Assembly: GCA_023014335.1 (NCBI GenBank)
Contig: JAECYW010000015.1
Span: 682,001 to 746,000, forward strand
DNA from: Galerina marginata
Lineage: Eukaryota > Basidiomycota > Agaricomycetes > Agaricales > Galerinaceae
Direction: 5' to 3'
DNA length: 64,000 nucleotides
Part shown: one piece after another, positions 44,253-55,717 of the stretch
Layout: each line of letters begins with the position of its first letter
Numbering within the stretch: the first letter of the stretch is position 1
The notes under the pieces: model-generated
Database searches by the model: none
What the model saw: only the letters and a program-made list of their open reading frames with translations
What the model was told of the DNA's origin: nothing
Position numbers and translations under genes: made by a program

Positions 44253-44669
44253 ATGGCTGATGTTGCAAGGGATACTTATGCCCTGCACTCCTTATATCCT
44301 AAAATAAATCATATAGGACAAGAAGAATTGATTGTAGATAGTGGCTCACAGATTGTTTCTATGTCTGAGGCCATAGCTATTGAGATCAGTTTAACTTGGA
44401 ACCCAAACGTCACTATTAACATGCAAACGGCAAACAGCTCGGTTGAAAAGACGCTGGGATTGGCAGAGAATGTACCATTTTCATTCGGCGGAGTGACAGT
44501 GTACTTACAAGTACACATCATTAAGAACCCACCGTACCAAGTATTATTGGGACGACTGTTCGACGTGTTGACTAGTAGTATGGTACAAAATACCGATGAT
44601 GGCGACCACATTCTGGAGGACGGAAATGTTGATGCTGCTGCCAGCCATAGCAGCTATAATTATATATGA
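44253..44669 (+). pseudogene. Ty3/gypsy protease fragment (unit A)
   Basis: It has LIVDSGSQIVSM and VLLGRLFD as in L, with two substitutions near the end (YQVLLGRLFDV). After NTDDGD the frame runs into the 35-bp patch and E2, so the C-terminal 25 residues are foreign. RT, RNase H and integrase are absent from this copy. Confidence 0.8.
44607..44641. other. 35-bp patch at the A/B junction
   Basis: Reverse complement of 25642-25676 (Harbinger partner gene) with one mismatch. It overlaps the arm end by CA and abuts the E2 terminus at 44642. It marks the breakpoint between tandem units. Confidence 0.75.
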
Positions 44670-46903
44670 CCTGTAGCATTTCTACTAAGTAAAGTCAGAT
44701 ATCCACAGCGCATTTTTGCCAAGGTGGCAAACTTGCCAACAGCACGTATTATGCTCATATATGCCTGCCGGGGGTGCCGGGGAAGGGTATTTGATGCCTG
44801 CTGGGGGCGGGACAATGTAAACAACTGTCAACAATGCTAAAAGGCTCTCCGGGATGCCTGGAAACTGTATTTTGGGTGCTGCTTGTTGTTGGGGGCGCAT
44901 TTAGGCGCGGAAAAAACATATTCAGGGTCCAATAATATTATTATATCCGCCCCCACCCTTTGCGCGCCTCTCGGGGGGCGGGAATGGATGGATTGGCGCG
45001 GATGCCTTTGGATGACGCGGAAATATTGGGTGGGGGCTGCTGTCAAACAGCTGTCAACAGCACCCAAAATGCTGTTCCCGAAATGCTGTTTCAGGCTGCC
45101 CGACACTGTATTTTGTGTCACGCTCGTCGTACAGCTCGGATCCCGATGTGGAAAAAATTGCAGTAGCTTCCCTTTATTATTCTCTCCCTAATGGCGCCCT
45201 TTGCGCACCTTCTGGGGGCGGACAAAGGATGGATTGGCGCTCGTCGGTTTGGATGTTGTTCCAAAAATAATGCGCGCCAGGCACCCTATTTTTAGAACCT
45301 TTGATGGGATCTCACGTTTGGCAGCTGGCCATTATTTCACATTTGCGCCTCCTCCTCATTAAAATTTTACTTTCCTTAGTATACAGCTAAGATCCCCTTG
45401 TAATTATGAACCCAATGATATAAATTTTATTGAAAAAGATGCAGAGGAAGGGGGTGGGTGCATTCCCACCTCTCCGGATGAGGACTCAACCACCTGAACT
45501 CAGTTCTCAATACTGGCATATGTAGAGCAGTTAAAAGAATATATTATACTACTAACTATACATATAGATGTACTCTATTAGTCAATAAAATTATGTGCTT
45601 GGAATGCGTCTGCATTCCAAACCCCACCGCCCTTGCTCGTCGTGCTCTCAGCTTCATTCTTGGGCGGTGACAGCTGGTCCTGCTGGGGAATGATAGAGGT
45701 AAGGCAAGGTGCGCAGACCCCAGCAATTGCCGTGAGCAGGGGCCCCCACAGTGGCGCCGTCGATCGAGGGCTAGGATGATATAGCAAATGACGCCGACAG
45801 CAACAGTAATGCTGCTGCCGGACCTCGGGCTTGTACTCTTGCCGCATCGCCTGCAGCCCCTCTGCATGATGCTCATGCTATATCTGTCGTCCGTGCCTCC
45901 ACCTTTACCGTCTCAGCACAGTTGAATGGCGGCAAAGGCATTGGTCCTGCCAGCTCGCCGTAACCCAGCAATGTGATCGGCTGCGTTGTGACCGAGTGAT
46001 TGTGTGGGCATGCAAGCAGCGGAGGCCGCGTTACTGCTGTCGGTCTGGTTGCTCAAACTCGTGACAAAGGCGGGGTCGAAGAGGAGGGGGGGTTGCCAGT
46101 AGTGGTGCTTGGGCTGGACTGAAGGAGAGGCTGGTGGTAGTCCGTTGTCGTGATGTGGTAATGACATAGCCACTAATCCTAGTGAACTCCAGCGACCCGC
46201 GAAGAAGTCGAATGGGACGAAGAGAGGTGCGGGGCGGGTTATGAAGGAGGTCGTGGGTGACGGGTGGGTGGACTGGTCCAGTGCTGTTCAGGCCGTTCGG
46301 CGACGTTGAGGGAGTTGAGAGAGGTGAGGAGAGGTGCTGGGCAAGCAAAGAGAAAGGTCGTGGGGGCCACGGGTGACGGCCGCGGCTACGACGTGGAGGA
46401 AGGATGGGCAGTGGGTATGCTGTGGGGTGGCAAGGAGAAGTCAGACGAGTCATGTCGACTCGCTTCACGACGTACCTGGTGGGTCTCCCACACCATGGGT
46501 CTCCCCTTGTTATCCGTATCCCCCGCCGACTCCTTCACGATCCAAACATCGGCCCACAGCCCTCAGGTTTTGAGGGGGGGGCTCACAACGTGGCTGCACA
46601 TTTGAACCGTCGTAGGATCCTATGGGAAGAGATCAAGTTAGTTGAAAAGTAAGCAATTCAAGTAAAAAAACACTTACTATACCTTTTGTTGGGTTTGTGG
46701 GAGCGGACAGGTGAAATGGATGAGGTGGTGGTGGTTCAAGACGAAGCTCAAACAGGATTGATGGCTGTTGACCCGCGTACTGCTGTTTTCGGAAAGCACT
46801 GTGATTGGTTGGATCACGCGGCCCGGTCGGTCTCGGGAGGTTGCTAGTCGTCGAGAACATTGCGGAAAGCAATACAATAGCCCCTGGTAGTAAATTTTAA
46901 CGT
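44642..46903. mobile_element. E2 element with intact left terminus (unit B)
   Basis: It starts CAGCCATAGCAGCTATAATT, similar to the E1 terminus, followed by TATATGACC and a GCCAAGGTGGCAAACTTGCC block. From 44941 it equals unit A. A diverged internal repeat links 44830-44900 with 45040-45130 (CCCAAAATGCTG / TGTATTTTGGGTGCTG-type words). Cargo on the minus strand has an intron at 46620-46682. Confidence 0.55.
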
Positions 46904-47486
46904 CGGAATCTAATATAAGGTGTATTTGCAAACTTAATACCAGCCTCCGAAGGCAAATTTTCAAGTTTGTTGAGGTAAATTTGTATTCTGCTAGACTAAA
47001 TGGTGATTTACAGACATTCAAGTTCGACTTAATACATCTTTATCAACTTAGTATCCTTGTTTTGTTCATATGAACGACTCCAGTTTATAGAAAATAGTAG
47101 TTACGATACATTATAAGAATTTTCTGAGCATAGACTGGGTCTACACAAACTAAGTAGAGCTAATGCATTCAAATTGACATGAATCACGAAGAACATTCCT
47201 TGCGAATTCAGCTCTTCAGCCGACATTTGCAAATGCTAACCTTGCCCACCCACTTTGGTGCTCTGGAAGTACCTAGAAAGTATTTAATTGGATAAAATTT
47301 AAATTTCCCGCTGTTTTTTGGTGCTCCAATCCATTGGGGCCAGACCAATGAAACCTCACAATTCTCGACAACCCAAAATCACCACAAAATGCAACAATTC
47401 ACTTCCAATTGCCACAGGTGAGCTGTTTTTGGAAACTACAGGTTGGAAATTTTCTGTACTTTACCTCCACCTACATACTCCACATG

Positions 47487-47623
47487 GACTCCATGTGAGA
47501 GCAGATACTCCAGTAGACTCCAGATGGACTCCAGATAGAGTCCATCTAAAGGCATCTATTCTGATACTTTGAGGTGAATTCCACCTGGAGCTTACTGGAG
47601 TCCACATGGAGTCCATGTGGAGT
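47487..47623. mobile_element. Small ACTCCACATGG MITE (unit B)
   Basis: Direct copy of 29574-29710. Confidence 0.55.
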
Positions 47624-47682
47624 CTCCACTTACTGGATGTCTGACTTGAACTTAGACAAGATCAAGGAATAAAATAACATGC

Positions 47683-47755
47683 ATGAGCATGAATTGAACC
47701 CAAGACCTCATCAAAGCCAAAGCCATAGAAACTTTAACCACTACACCATCAGTGC
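47683..47755 (-). repeat. tRNA-like SINE (unit B)
   Basis: Direct copy of 29770-29842, with box A and box B retained. Confidence 0.5.
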
Positions 47756-47770
47756 TTTCAAAAATCTATG

Positions 47771-48043
47771 TGGTTGGAACTAAATTTGGCTGCTCTGCAA
47801 TGATGTTACACATCTTGAAAAACCATGGGCAGTCGGCCTTAACCTCAGCTTTTTTTTTTTTTTGGTGAGTTAATGTGTCAGAATGAATTCTGGACCTGTA
47901 AATACATACCCCACTTGTTAACAAATGCACTGCCCATAGACTCATCAATTTCTGATGCATTTGTCCGTTTTCTTCTTGTTCTTCGATTGTCTAACAGCCT
48001 TTGCCTTTGCTTCTGCTGCAGCAGCAAGTTTCTTTTTTGTCAT
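47771..48043 (-). pseudogene. Harbinger partner gene, 5' remnant (unit B)
   Basis: Direct copy of 29858-30130. Confidence 0.6.
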
Positions 48044-48485
48044 AGGAAGGATTCAGAATAGAGGTGCAGGAACACAGACTTGGCAGTGAACACTGGGGAT
48101 AATGGAGGACCAAGAGGAGAGTCAGGTTGCAAAAAAAATTCATGTAAATATGTAATCAAATGAAGTAAATACTAAATAGACTATTGATAGGCAACTTGGA
48201 AAAGGTCTCAGAACCAAAACAAGAACTGTTGCAGTTTCTGCTCAGGACTCAAAACTGCAACGGTTCCGGTTCAGGTGTTTCTCATGGTTCTGTAGAAAAT
48301 AATTCTGACAGAACCAACTTCAGAATCAAATCCCAGAACTGGCCCAGAACTGGGTGCTCTGACTTTCCCTAATGTTCCAATCTCAGAGAGCACTTGCCAT
48401 GCAATATTGCAATCTTACCTGATCTTGCCATTTCATGATTGGAAGAGTCAACATTTGTATGGCATCTGAGGTTCTAGGGTCCAAT

Positions 48486-49778
48486 GAAGTCTGACTGGAC
48501 TCTGGCCAGAAAAGATTTAATATACAATTTCAGATTTAATGTCATGTTTAATGTTGCATTGTATTCGTTATTCAATTTTAGATTTAATATCATATTTAAT
48601 GTTGCATTAAATTTAATATACAATTTTAGACTTAATATCATGTTTAATGTTGCATTAAACTTAATGTACAATTTTAGGTTTAATGTTGCATTAAATTTAA
48701 TATACAACTTCAGGTTTAATGTCATGTTTAATGTTGCATTAAATTTAATATACAATTTTAGATGTAATATTATATTTAAGACTAAAGAGTTATTCTATTA
48801 TCTTGGGTCTCACACCTCCGTTTGCAGCTTGTCCCTCAAGTCCGCCTTATGTATTGACAGTGCCGTTGAGATAGGCCCTCACAGACTGAACTCTGCAAGG
48901 AATGTCAAATTTGGAAAGCTGAGATCTATCTTCTCAATATCTGACAACGCAGTGAATTTCTGAAGACCTCACAGAGACAATGTTCCAATGGAGAGCACTT
49001 GCTGACTGGACTCTGATCAGAAAAAATTTAATATACAATTTCAGGTTTAATGTCATGTTTAATGTTGCATTGAATTCAATATACAATTTTAGATTTAATA
49101 TCATGTTTAATGTTGCATCAAATTTAATGTACAATTTCAGGTTTAATGTTGCATTAAATTTAATATGCAACTTCAGGTTTAATGTCATGTTTAATGTTGC
49201 ATTGAATTTAATATACAATTTCAGACTTAATATCATGTTTAATGTAGCATTAAATTTAATATACAATTTCAGACTTAATATCATGTTTAATATAGCATTA
49301 AATTTAATATACAATTTTAGATGTAGTATTATATTTAATTTAATGCTCCTTGAGACCAGAAGTTAAGCAAGGTTAATTAAACTAGAAGAGGATCCAAAGC
49401 TGATTTTATTAATAAGTTAATTCACTGACAAAATAACTGACTGAAAGGGAAACAGTGGAGGTAAGGAAGACAAAAATAGAGAAAAAGAGGAAATCTGAAA
49501 TTTGACCTCCAGATCTGATAAGCTGAATCAGAGGAAGATAGTAATTTAATTCAAAATTAAACATGACATTAAATGTGAAATTGTATATTAAATTTAATGC
49601 AACATTAAACATGATATTGAACATGTCATTAAACCTGAAATTGTATATCATATTTGAGACAACATTAAACATGATATTAAATCTGAAATGGTATATTGAA
49701 TTTAATGCAACATTAAAGATGACATTAAACTTGAAATTGTATCTTAAATCTTTTCAAGCCAGAGTCCAGTTAGACTTC
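48486..49778. repeat. 48-bp minisatellite arrays (unit B)
   Basis: Direct copy of 30573-31865, with no change in unit number that I can see. Confidence 0.85.
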
Positions 49779-50925
49779 ATACTCAGAATGAGCATTTTTC
49801 TAGTTTGCACTTGCTGAATTTTTCTGCTGTCTTTCCAGAGCCTGTCTAATGCATGTCTGACTGGATTGTGAGTCTAGTGGACTGTGTGCAGAGACTGAGC
49901 AATGGAATTTTACCATCAACAGTCAGACTACACCAGAACAGACCAAATAACCACCACTAAATACATCACAGCAACACAGCTGGGATATGTTTTAGAATGA
50001 TTCTGCACTCTGCACAATTATCCACAGCCAGCTGGGGAGATATTTTAAGGCCAAAATTGCCCAAAAATAGACAACCTTAGCTAGCAGTGGAAACATCAGG
50101 AAAAGGAGGTTTAGTCCCAGACACTACTGAGGTGGGAAACTTTTGCCTGTGGTCAAAAGGCAAGTCATGGCGCTCAGATTTTGCTAAGACATCTTGCTCT
50201 TATAATCCAGGGGTACACAGGACGGCAAAATGAGAAAGCAAAACTCAAATGACATGCCCAGATATTTTGACAAGAGTTGAAATTGTCTGGCCTCAGTAAG
50301 TTGTTTTGAGTGTCTCTAGAACTCCAAAGATGCCAAAGACACAAAGCCACCCAGTCCTTCCTGGGAATTAAGTGCCTCAATTTCAATTTTCCGGGTTGAG
50401 CGTGCAAAGATGTCCTCCTGCACAATTCCGCTGTTTTCCATGCCTTGCAGCAGAATATCCACATCCCTCAACCCTCAACTCATAGTGGCATTTCCGAGAC
50501 CTTGACGATATCTTAGGTATTTAATCCACCACATTCTTGATTTTGTGTCTCATCTTGTCTTGTGTTGTTCCAGCCAACATGCCAACCCTTCGGATTGTCA
50601 ACACTCATTCATGCTATTCTTCTTGCTACTCAGGACAAACTTGATCTTTATTTTGCTGATTTGGAGAAGGATAATGCAGGTGACAGCAACTCAGATACGG
50701 ACACCTGTGAGGTGGACTTATCCTCAAGAGATCAACATAAGATGAAAAGGCAATCGAAATAAGGTGTGAGGACCTTTTCAGATAGTCAGAATCTAATTGC
50801 ACTGAACAGGTTGCGGACACTTTAAGTTAGCTCCGAATCATAGCTCTCAAATGTCCTTCTGACTTCGAAACAAAGCCAGAGACCCAATTCCAGTGCAAAC
50901 TGTCTTCCTCTTTGGTAGTTAGAGC

Positions 50926-51613
50926 TAGTGATTGGAAGTCCGGTCCGGTCTGGTCTTTGGGTCTGAAATCCGAAGACCGAGACTGAGACCGGTCTTTTGC
51001 GGTTCACGGACTGTAAAGGACCGCACAAGACTGACCAGGACCAGTTTAGAGCAGTCTTGGTCGGTTTTTGGCGGTCTTTTAACCGGTCTGAACCGGTCTT
51101 TCAAAGCATTGTACTGTTTTCTAGAAATTTAGTCAATAATCAAAGAAACTTAGTATAAACATCACAATCTCACAATCTGTGATAGTAATTGCATGGAGTA
51201 CCATGTGTATTGACCTGAATACGGCCGTGAATTAGGTCTGGTGCATTTTTTCCATTTGAACAGGCCCAAGGGCATCAGGGTCCATCAGGAATTGACTGAG
51301 TTACAGCCAAATCCGTCAAAATTTACGAATTTAGCTATAACTTTCTCAGTTTTTACTCTAAAATTATGAACTTTTGATCGTTCGAAAGCTCTTAAGGGTA
51401 TATATTTTTGTGTAAAATTTGGAGAGGAAGGACCGGTTGAGACCGGTTAAAACCGGTTTTTGGTCGGTCTTGAAAATTCTGACTTTGACGAAGACCGAAG
51501 ACCGGACCGCGGTTGCGGTCTTCATCAGTCTTGTGAATTTCCGGTCTTTATCAGTCCGGTTCCGGTCCAGTCTCGGTCTTTTTGCAGTCTTTCAACTGGA
51601 CTTCCAAACACTA
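50926..51613. mobile_element. hAT-type MITE (688 bp), unit B
   Basis: Direct copy of 33013-33700 with the same flanking duplication. Confidence 0.9.
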
Positions 51614-54322
51614 GTTAGAGCTGTTAACAGGGCCTCAAAATACTCAAAAGTTGGAAGTAAGGGTGAAAAAGAATTGTCATTTACTTGGGTCTACCCTGAG
51701 CTAATACAAGGAACTGGTTACATAATCATATATACATGACTAACAACTCCTAGCGTGTATGAGAGAGTTAGTATTCAAAAAAGAAAGAAAATATGACTGG
51801 TATATTGAATATATTCCTTACAGAGCCCCCTCACTCTCTCATTGGGTGCGAGCATAGCAGATTTGTTGATATTCGGGAACTGTCAGTTGGGAGATAGCAA
51901 TACAATCCCAGTCTGTGGGTGTGACAAATTGATTGCAAAGTAGTCAGATTTCAGTTATGTTTTCCTCTGTAGGTATATACAGTGGCGATCAAAAGTATTG
52001 CACAGCCACCACGTGCACCATCAAAACTGATCTCGAGATTGCAAAACGCGTCATATCAAGATAAATAGGTACTCGAATTGTAGGTAGACAAGTACATAAT
52101 GCGTCCATAGAAAGTAGAATAAGCAGCCATGTTCGTAACATCAAATAAACTCCATATAGTAAAAAAACCGATGTGCAATTCTTTTGCTTGCACACTGTCA
52201 CCGGAAGAGATAAGCATGTCTGCAAAGAAGCGAAGTCAGAATCGCTTACTGAGGATCAGAACTCGATTAGTACTTGGTAGAGCCACCCCAAGCCTTCACT
52301 AGCGCAGCGATGCTGAAGGGACGGTCCTTGGTCCAGCCCTGAATTTTTTGATTTTACGAGTTCTTCTCTCTCAAACTTAGATAGAAATGAAGTATATTGA
52401 ACGTCCCAGACAGTACATGCAGAGCATAGACTAAAGAAAACTATTGTACGTGACGGAACACTGTGATAAAAATAATAGTATTCATAACTATGGTACCACA
52501 AAATGTACAGTGAATACATTAATGGACGGTGCTACGAACACGAGCCAACCCAAGCACCCACTACAGATAAGCATGGGTCTTTAGTGCTCAATGTGAACCA
52601 AAACAATGCAGTGATTGCCTTATTATCGCATGCCGTCTTGGCACAATCCGAATAAGACGGGAAGCGGGCCCGAGAAGTCAGAACATGAGTTGCGGATATT
52701 CCCATGCTTACTGAAGAGATTTGCAGAACCCTTGAAAGAACCGAAGAACAGAGATAAGTCCAATTTGAGCTAGTACGGTACCTCCGACTTCACTGATGGG
52801 GCATATCTATATTTAGCAAGGAATGTAGCGCGTGAACAAGTTTAACATGCGGGAGACTTAGAACATAAGACAGGAATACCATGCTGAACATACCGTACAC
52901 TGATATACAGTATAAGGAATTAATGGAGAGTTCTACAAACGGGGACGGGAATTATTAAATCCATGGAGATATTTCCCCTTTCGGTTGTAGGCACCTGGAG
53001 ATATTGAAGAAACAAGTTAACCAGTGAGCATATGGACTGTTCCACATGGTACGGTTCTATCAAAGGACAGTATTATTGCATAAAGGAGTTACGGGACTCA
53101 GACCTAACGGGGACACGTGCCAATATCTCCTCTTTTGCACAGTTAAACCCAGTTCACGACTTAGTAAGATACAAGTACTCACATGGGACTGGAGGTTTGT
53201 AAAAGGACGGTGCTCCAAAATAACACATGTAAAATTAGTATTGCGTAGTATAAAGTTAGTAGACATTTGTAGCACAATAACAAGCAATTTACCACCCACA
53301 AAATTATATTTGGACAGTTTATACAAGCTGCCTAAGTGACTTCGATTTGTTGACTTGTCTTCAAAGAATTTTGAATAGTATTTGACTTGAAAGAATTTCA
53401 CTTTTGTGATCAGAGTGAGAGTACTTTAGATAACGGTGCATAATTGCAAAGGATGGTCTTAAAATATATATGGAATTACAAACAAACAAACTTTAGATAA
53501 TGGTTCTAAGACTTGAAACAAAGATCTTGTTCACCATCATATTGTTGACTAGAATAAGGCTCCGGTGGCCCTCCAATTTGGCAGCATGTTAAATCGTACT
53601 TCGGTAGTACAGTGTTGTCAAAGACCTGGACTGTGATAGGGACAATTTCAGTAATTGTAGACTATCCGGGACATTGAAGAGTTTATTTTAGTTGATAGGT
53701 TTTGGTAACCTAAGAGCACTTGCGTTTCGGTAATGCACCAATTATTGAGTATACGTCGTTAGCCGACATTTTCACTTCAACACAGAGTACAGGACTCTAC
53801 ACCAAAAATATCATTCTATTTCTCAATCCAATTTACAACCTTTCTCCGGGTCGTCGCACTTATATTTGTGTACGTGTCCCTTCAGTTCATGAGATTGACG
53901 GGAATCATCGGCTTTGATCAGGGCATTGTAAAATTACTGTCCCTCCCAGAGACGACTAGTCAAATATTTGATTGGGTGATTACTGCTAGACAAATAAGAG
54001 TGTTAGATTTGAATATTGACTGAGACCATTGGAGACATATAGTAGGGATTTTCATTTCATTATTGAAGTGTTTATCTATTGTGGTCTAGCTAGTATTCAG
54101 AACTACCCCGCAGCAACCATCTTATCTGGAGCCCACCGCAAGGGAGGGTTAAATTCCAGATCAAACCTTTGATCTTTCTGTCTATATCGGAAAGCTGAAA
54201 AATCACAACCGTAATTTGACGGTTACAGAAAGCTACTATTTTAAAAGACACGGGTAACCGTCCTTTTATTAAACATAGCAGACAGAGGAAGAGGTAAAAG
54301 GAAGCGGACGGAGCCAGCACCA
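51614..54322. other. Gypsy upstream region (unit B)
   Basis: Direct copy of 33701-36409, with the Tc1/mariner-like end at 51980-52008. No gene is recognised. Confidence 0.4.
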
Positions 54323-55219
54323 GTGGAGTTTAATCAACTGTCAACATCTAGGGAGACGAATAATTCCAGTGGAGCAACCCTTCCTTACCAAGATAAACTT
54401 CTGAGCATTAGTAGATTGAAGCCTAAGGCCAAATTTATTAGCAACAATAACCCCACAGAAGCACATTACAGGGCACGCATATCGGCCAGTGTTGAAAGTC
54501 AGAGACAACAGATTAGCGAAGGACCTGAGGAATCACCAAGGGCATCATTTAGTACCGTACCAGTCTTAGCAACAACCGTGGCTACTACCAATCCAGTTAC
54601 CCCAGATGTACCGAACAATACCAATATTTCTACCAATTTACCTGTACAACCTCAGACAATCATGCCTATGCCAATTCCCGGATTGAGGGACGCAACGAAG
54701 TTTGATGATGAGCAACCGTCCAAATTATCACGATTCATAAATAGAGTGGAGGACTTGTTTGCTACTCACAATATCACTAGTGAGAAGACAAAAGTTGAAA
54801 CTCTTGGAAAGTATGCGTCGGCTGTAACAGAGTCAGAATGGAGAGCGTTCCCGTCCTATGAGCTTGGGAAATGGGCAGACTATAAAAAGGAAATTGTTAG
54901 GAGTTATCCAGAAGCAGCAGCTTTGGAGACGGGATCGTTAGAAAGATTGGAAAAGATCTTAAAGGCTAAAGGGAGCAGAAACAGGATAAGAGAGAATAAT
55001 CTAGATGAGCTACTCAGTCTCAAGCGATCATTCTGTGCAGAAGTGGCAAAGTTGCAAGCAGAATCTAAGCTACTCTCGAATAGGGAGTTAGTAATTAAGT
55101 TATATTTGTGCTTACACCCAGACTTCGTCAACAGAATAGAAAATAGACTGGATCTCATTCATGATAAAGTAGTGGCAGCCCCAGCAGCAGCGACGGTTAA
55201 CTACAGAAACGAGGATTGA
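54323..55219 (+). CDS. Ty3/gypsy Gag capsid segment (unit B)
   Basis: Same protein as in L and A, ending at the same TGA. Confidence 0.8.
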   Translation: MEFNQLSTSRETNNSSGATLPYQDKLLSISRLKPKAKFISNNNPTEAHYRARISASVESQRQQISEGPEESPRASFSTVPVLATTVATTNPVTPDVPNNTNISTNLPVQPQTIMPMPIPGLRDATKFDDEQPSKLSRFINRVEDLFATHNITSEKTKVETLGKYASAVTESEWRAFPSYELGKWADYKKEIVRSYPEAAALETGSLERLEKILKAKGSRNRIRENNLDELLSLKRSFCAEVAKLQAESKLLSNRELVIKLYLCLHPDFVNRIENRLDLIHDKVVAAPAAATVNYRNED

Positions 55220-55234
55220 TTCACCTTAAATGAA

Positions 55235-55645
55235 GTGATCAAGACCGCGATAGTAATAGCTGAACGTTTGCATGGGTCAACCAGCAGATATAATGTGGAA
55301 GAAGGGTCTACTTTCTCCAGAACCTTAGTACGGGACAAAGGACACAATAGCCAGAATCCAAAATTAGAAGAAGACATGGCATTGTTACAAGATACCGTAT
55401 GGCTTCAGAGTCAACAGAGTCAGACCATTTCTAAAACATTAGAACAGCTATTGACCGCTGTTAATACTCTAAAGAACGCACCAGCACCTTTGCCGATGGC
55501 GAGTGCACCGTACAATCCGACGGGCTATAACAGGAATGTTTATGTAGGACGGGATGCGGCCGGGAACATCTGTTTCTATTGCAGAGAGACAGGTCACCAA
55601 ATCCTTGACTGTCCACATGCAAATAAGCATCTCGGGCAAGGCTAG
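55235..55645 (+). pseudogene. Ty3/gypsy Gag zinc-knuckle segment (unit B)
   Basis: CCHC knuckle retained, bounded by the same TGA and TAG as in the other copies. Confidence 0.8.
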
Positions 55646-55717
55646 ATAATGCGTAATGAGCAGAATCAGATAAGGCTACCAACAGGAGATTTCGTACCGT
55701 GAGATGGTAATAAGACT

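Larger units (their letters stand above)
38826..44259. mobile_element. E1 element, 5434 bp (unit A)
   Basis: Mirror of 11217-16650, with ATGT at 38822-38825 and 44260-44263. The ends read CGCCACCTGTGGTGACTACA at the left and TGTAGCAACCATGGCTG at the right. It contains cargo half B at about 39736-40888 (minus), the MITE at 41008-41685 and cargo half A at about 42216-43491 (plus). Confidence 0.85.
29858..44608 (+). repeat. Right arm (unit A) of the large inverted duplication
   Basis: Reverse complement of 10868-25626 with isolated differences. For example, A differs from L at 39263, and at 33749 A alone differs from both L and B. The outer edge at 44608 overlaps the following 35-bp patch by two bases (CA). 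Confidence 0.95.
27028..44940 (+). repeat. Tandem unit A (17,913 bp)
   Basis: Features repeat at +17,913 bp in unit B up to 55884, and at +19,775 bp after the 1854-bp insertion plus its 8-bp target duplication. The unit runs Harbinger-inserted E2, partner gene remnant, minisatellites, MITE, gypsy gag, E1, protease fragment. Confidence 0.93.

Noticed and set aside
10868..44608. A single giant foldback transposon
   Set aside because: The arm ends lie inside unrelated genes, have no target duplication and show no terminal motif.
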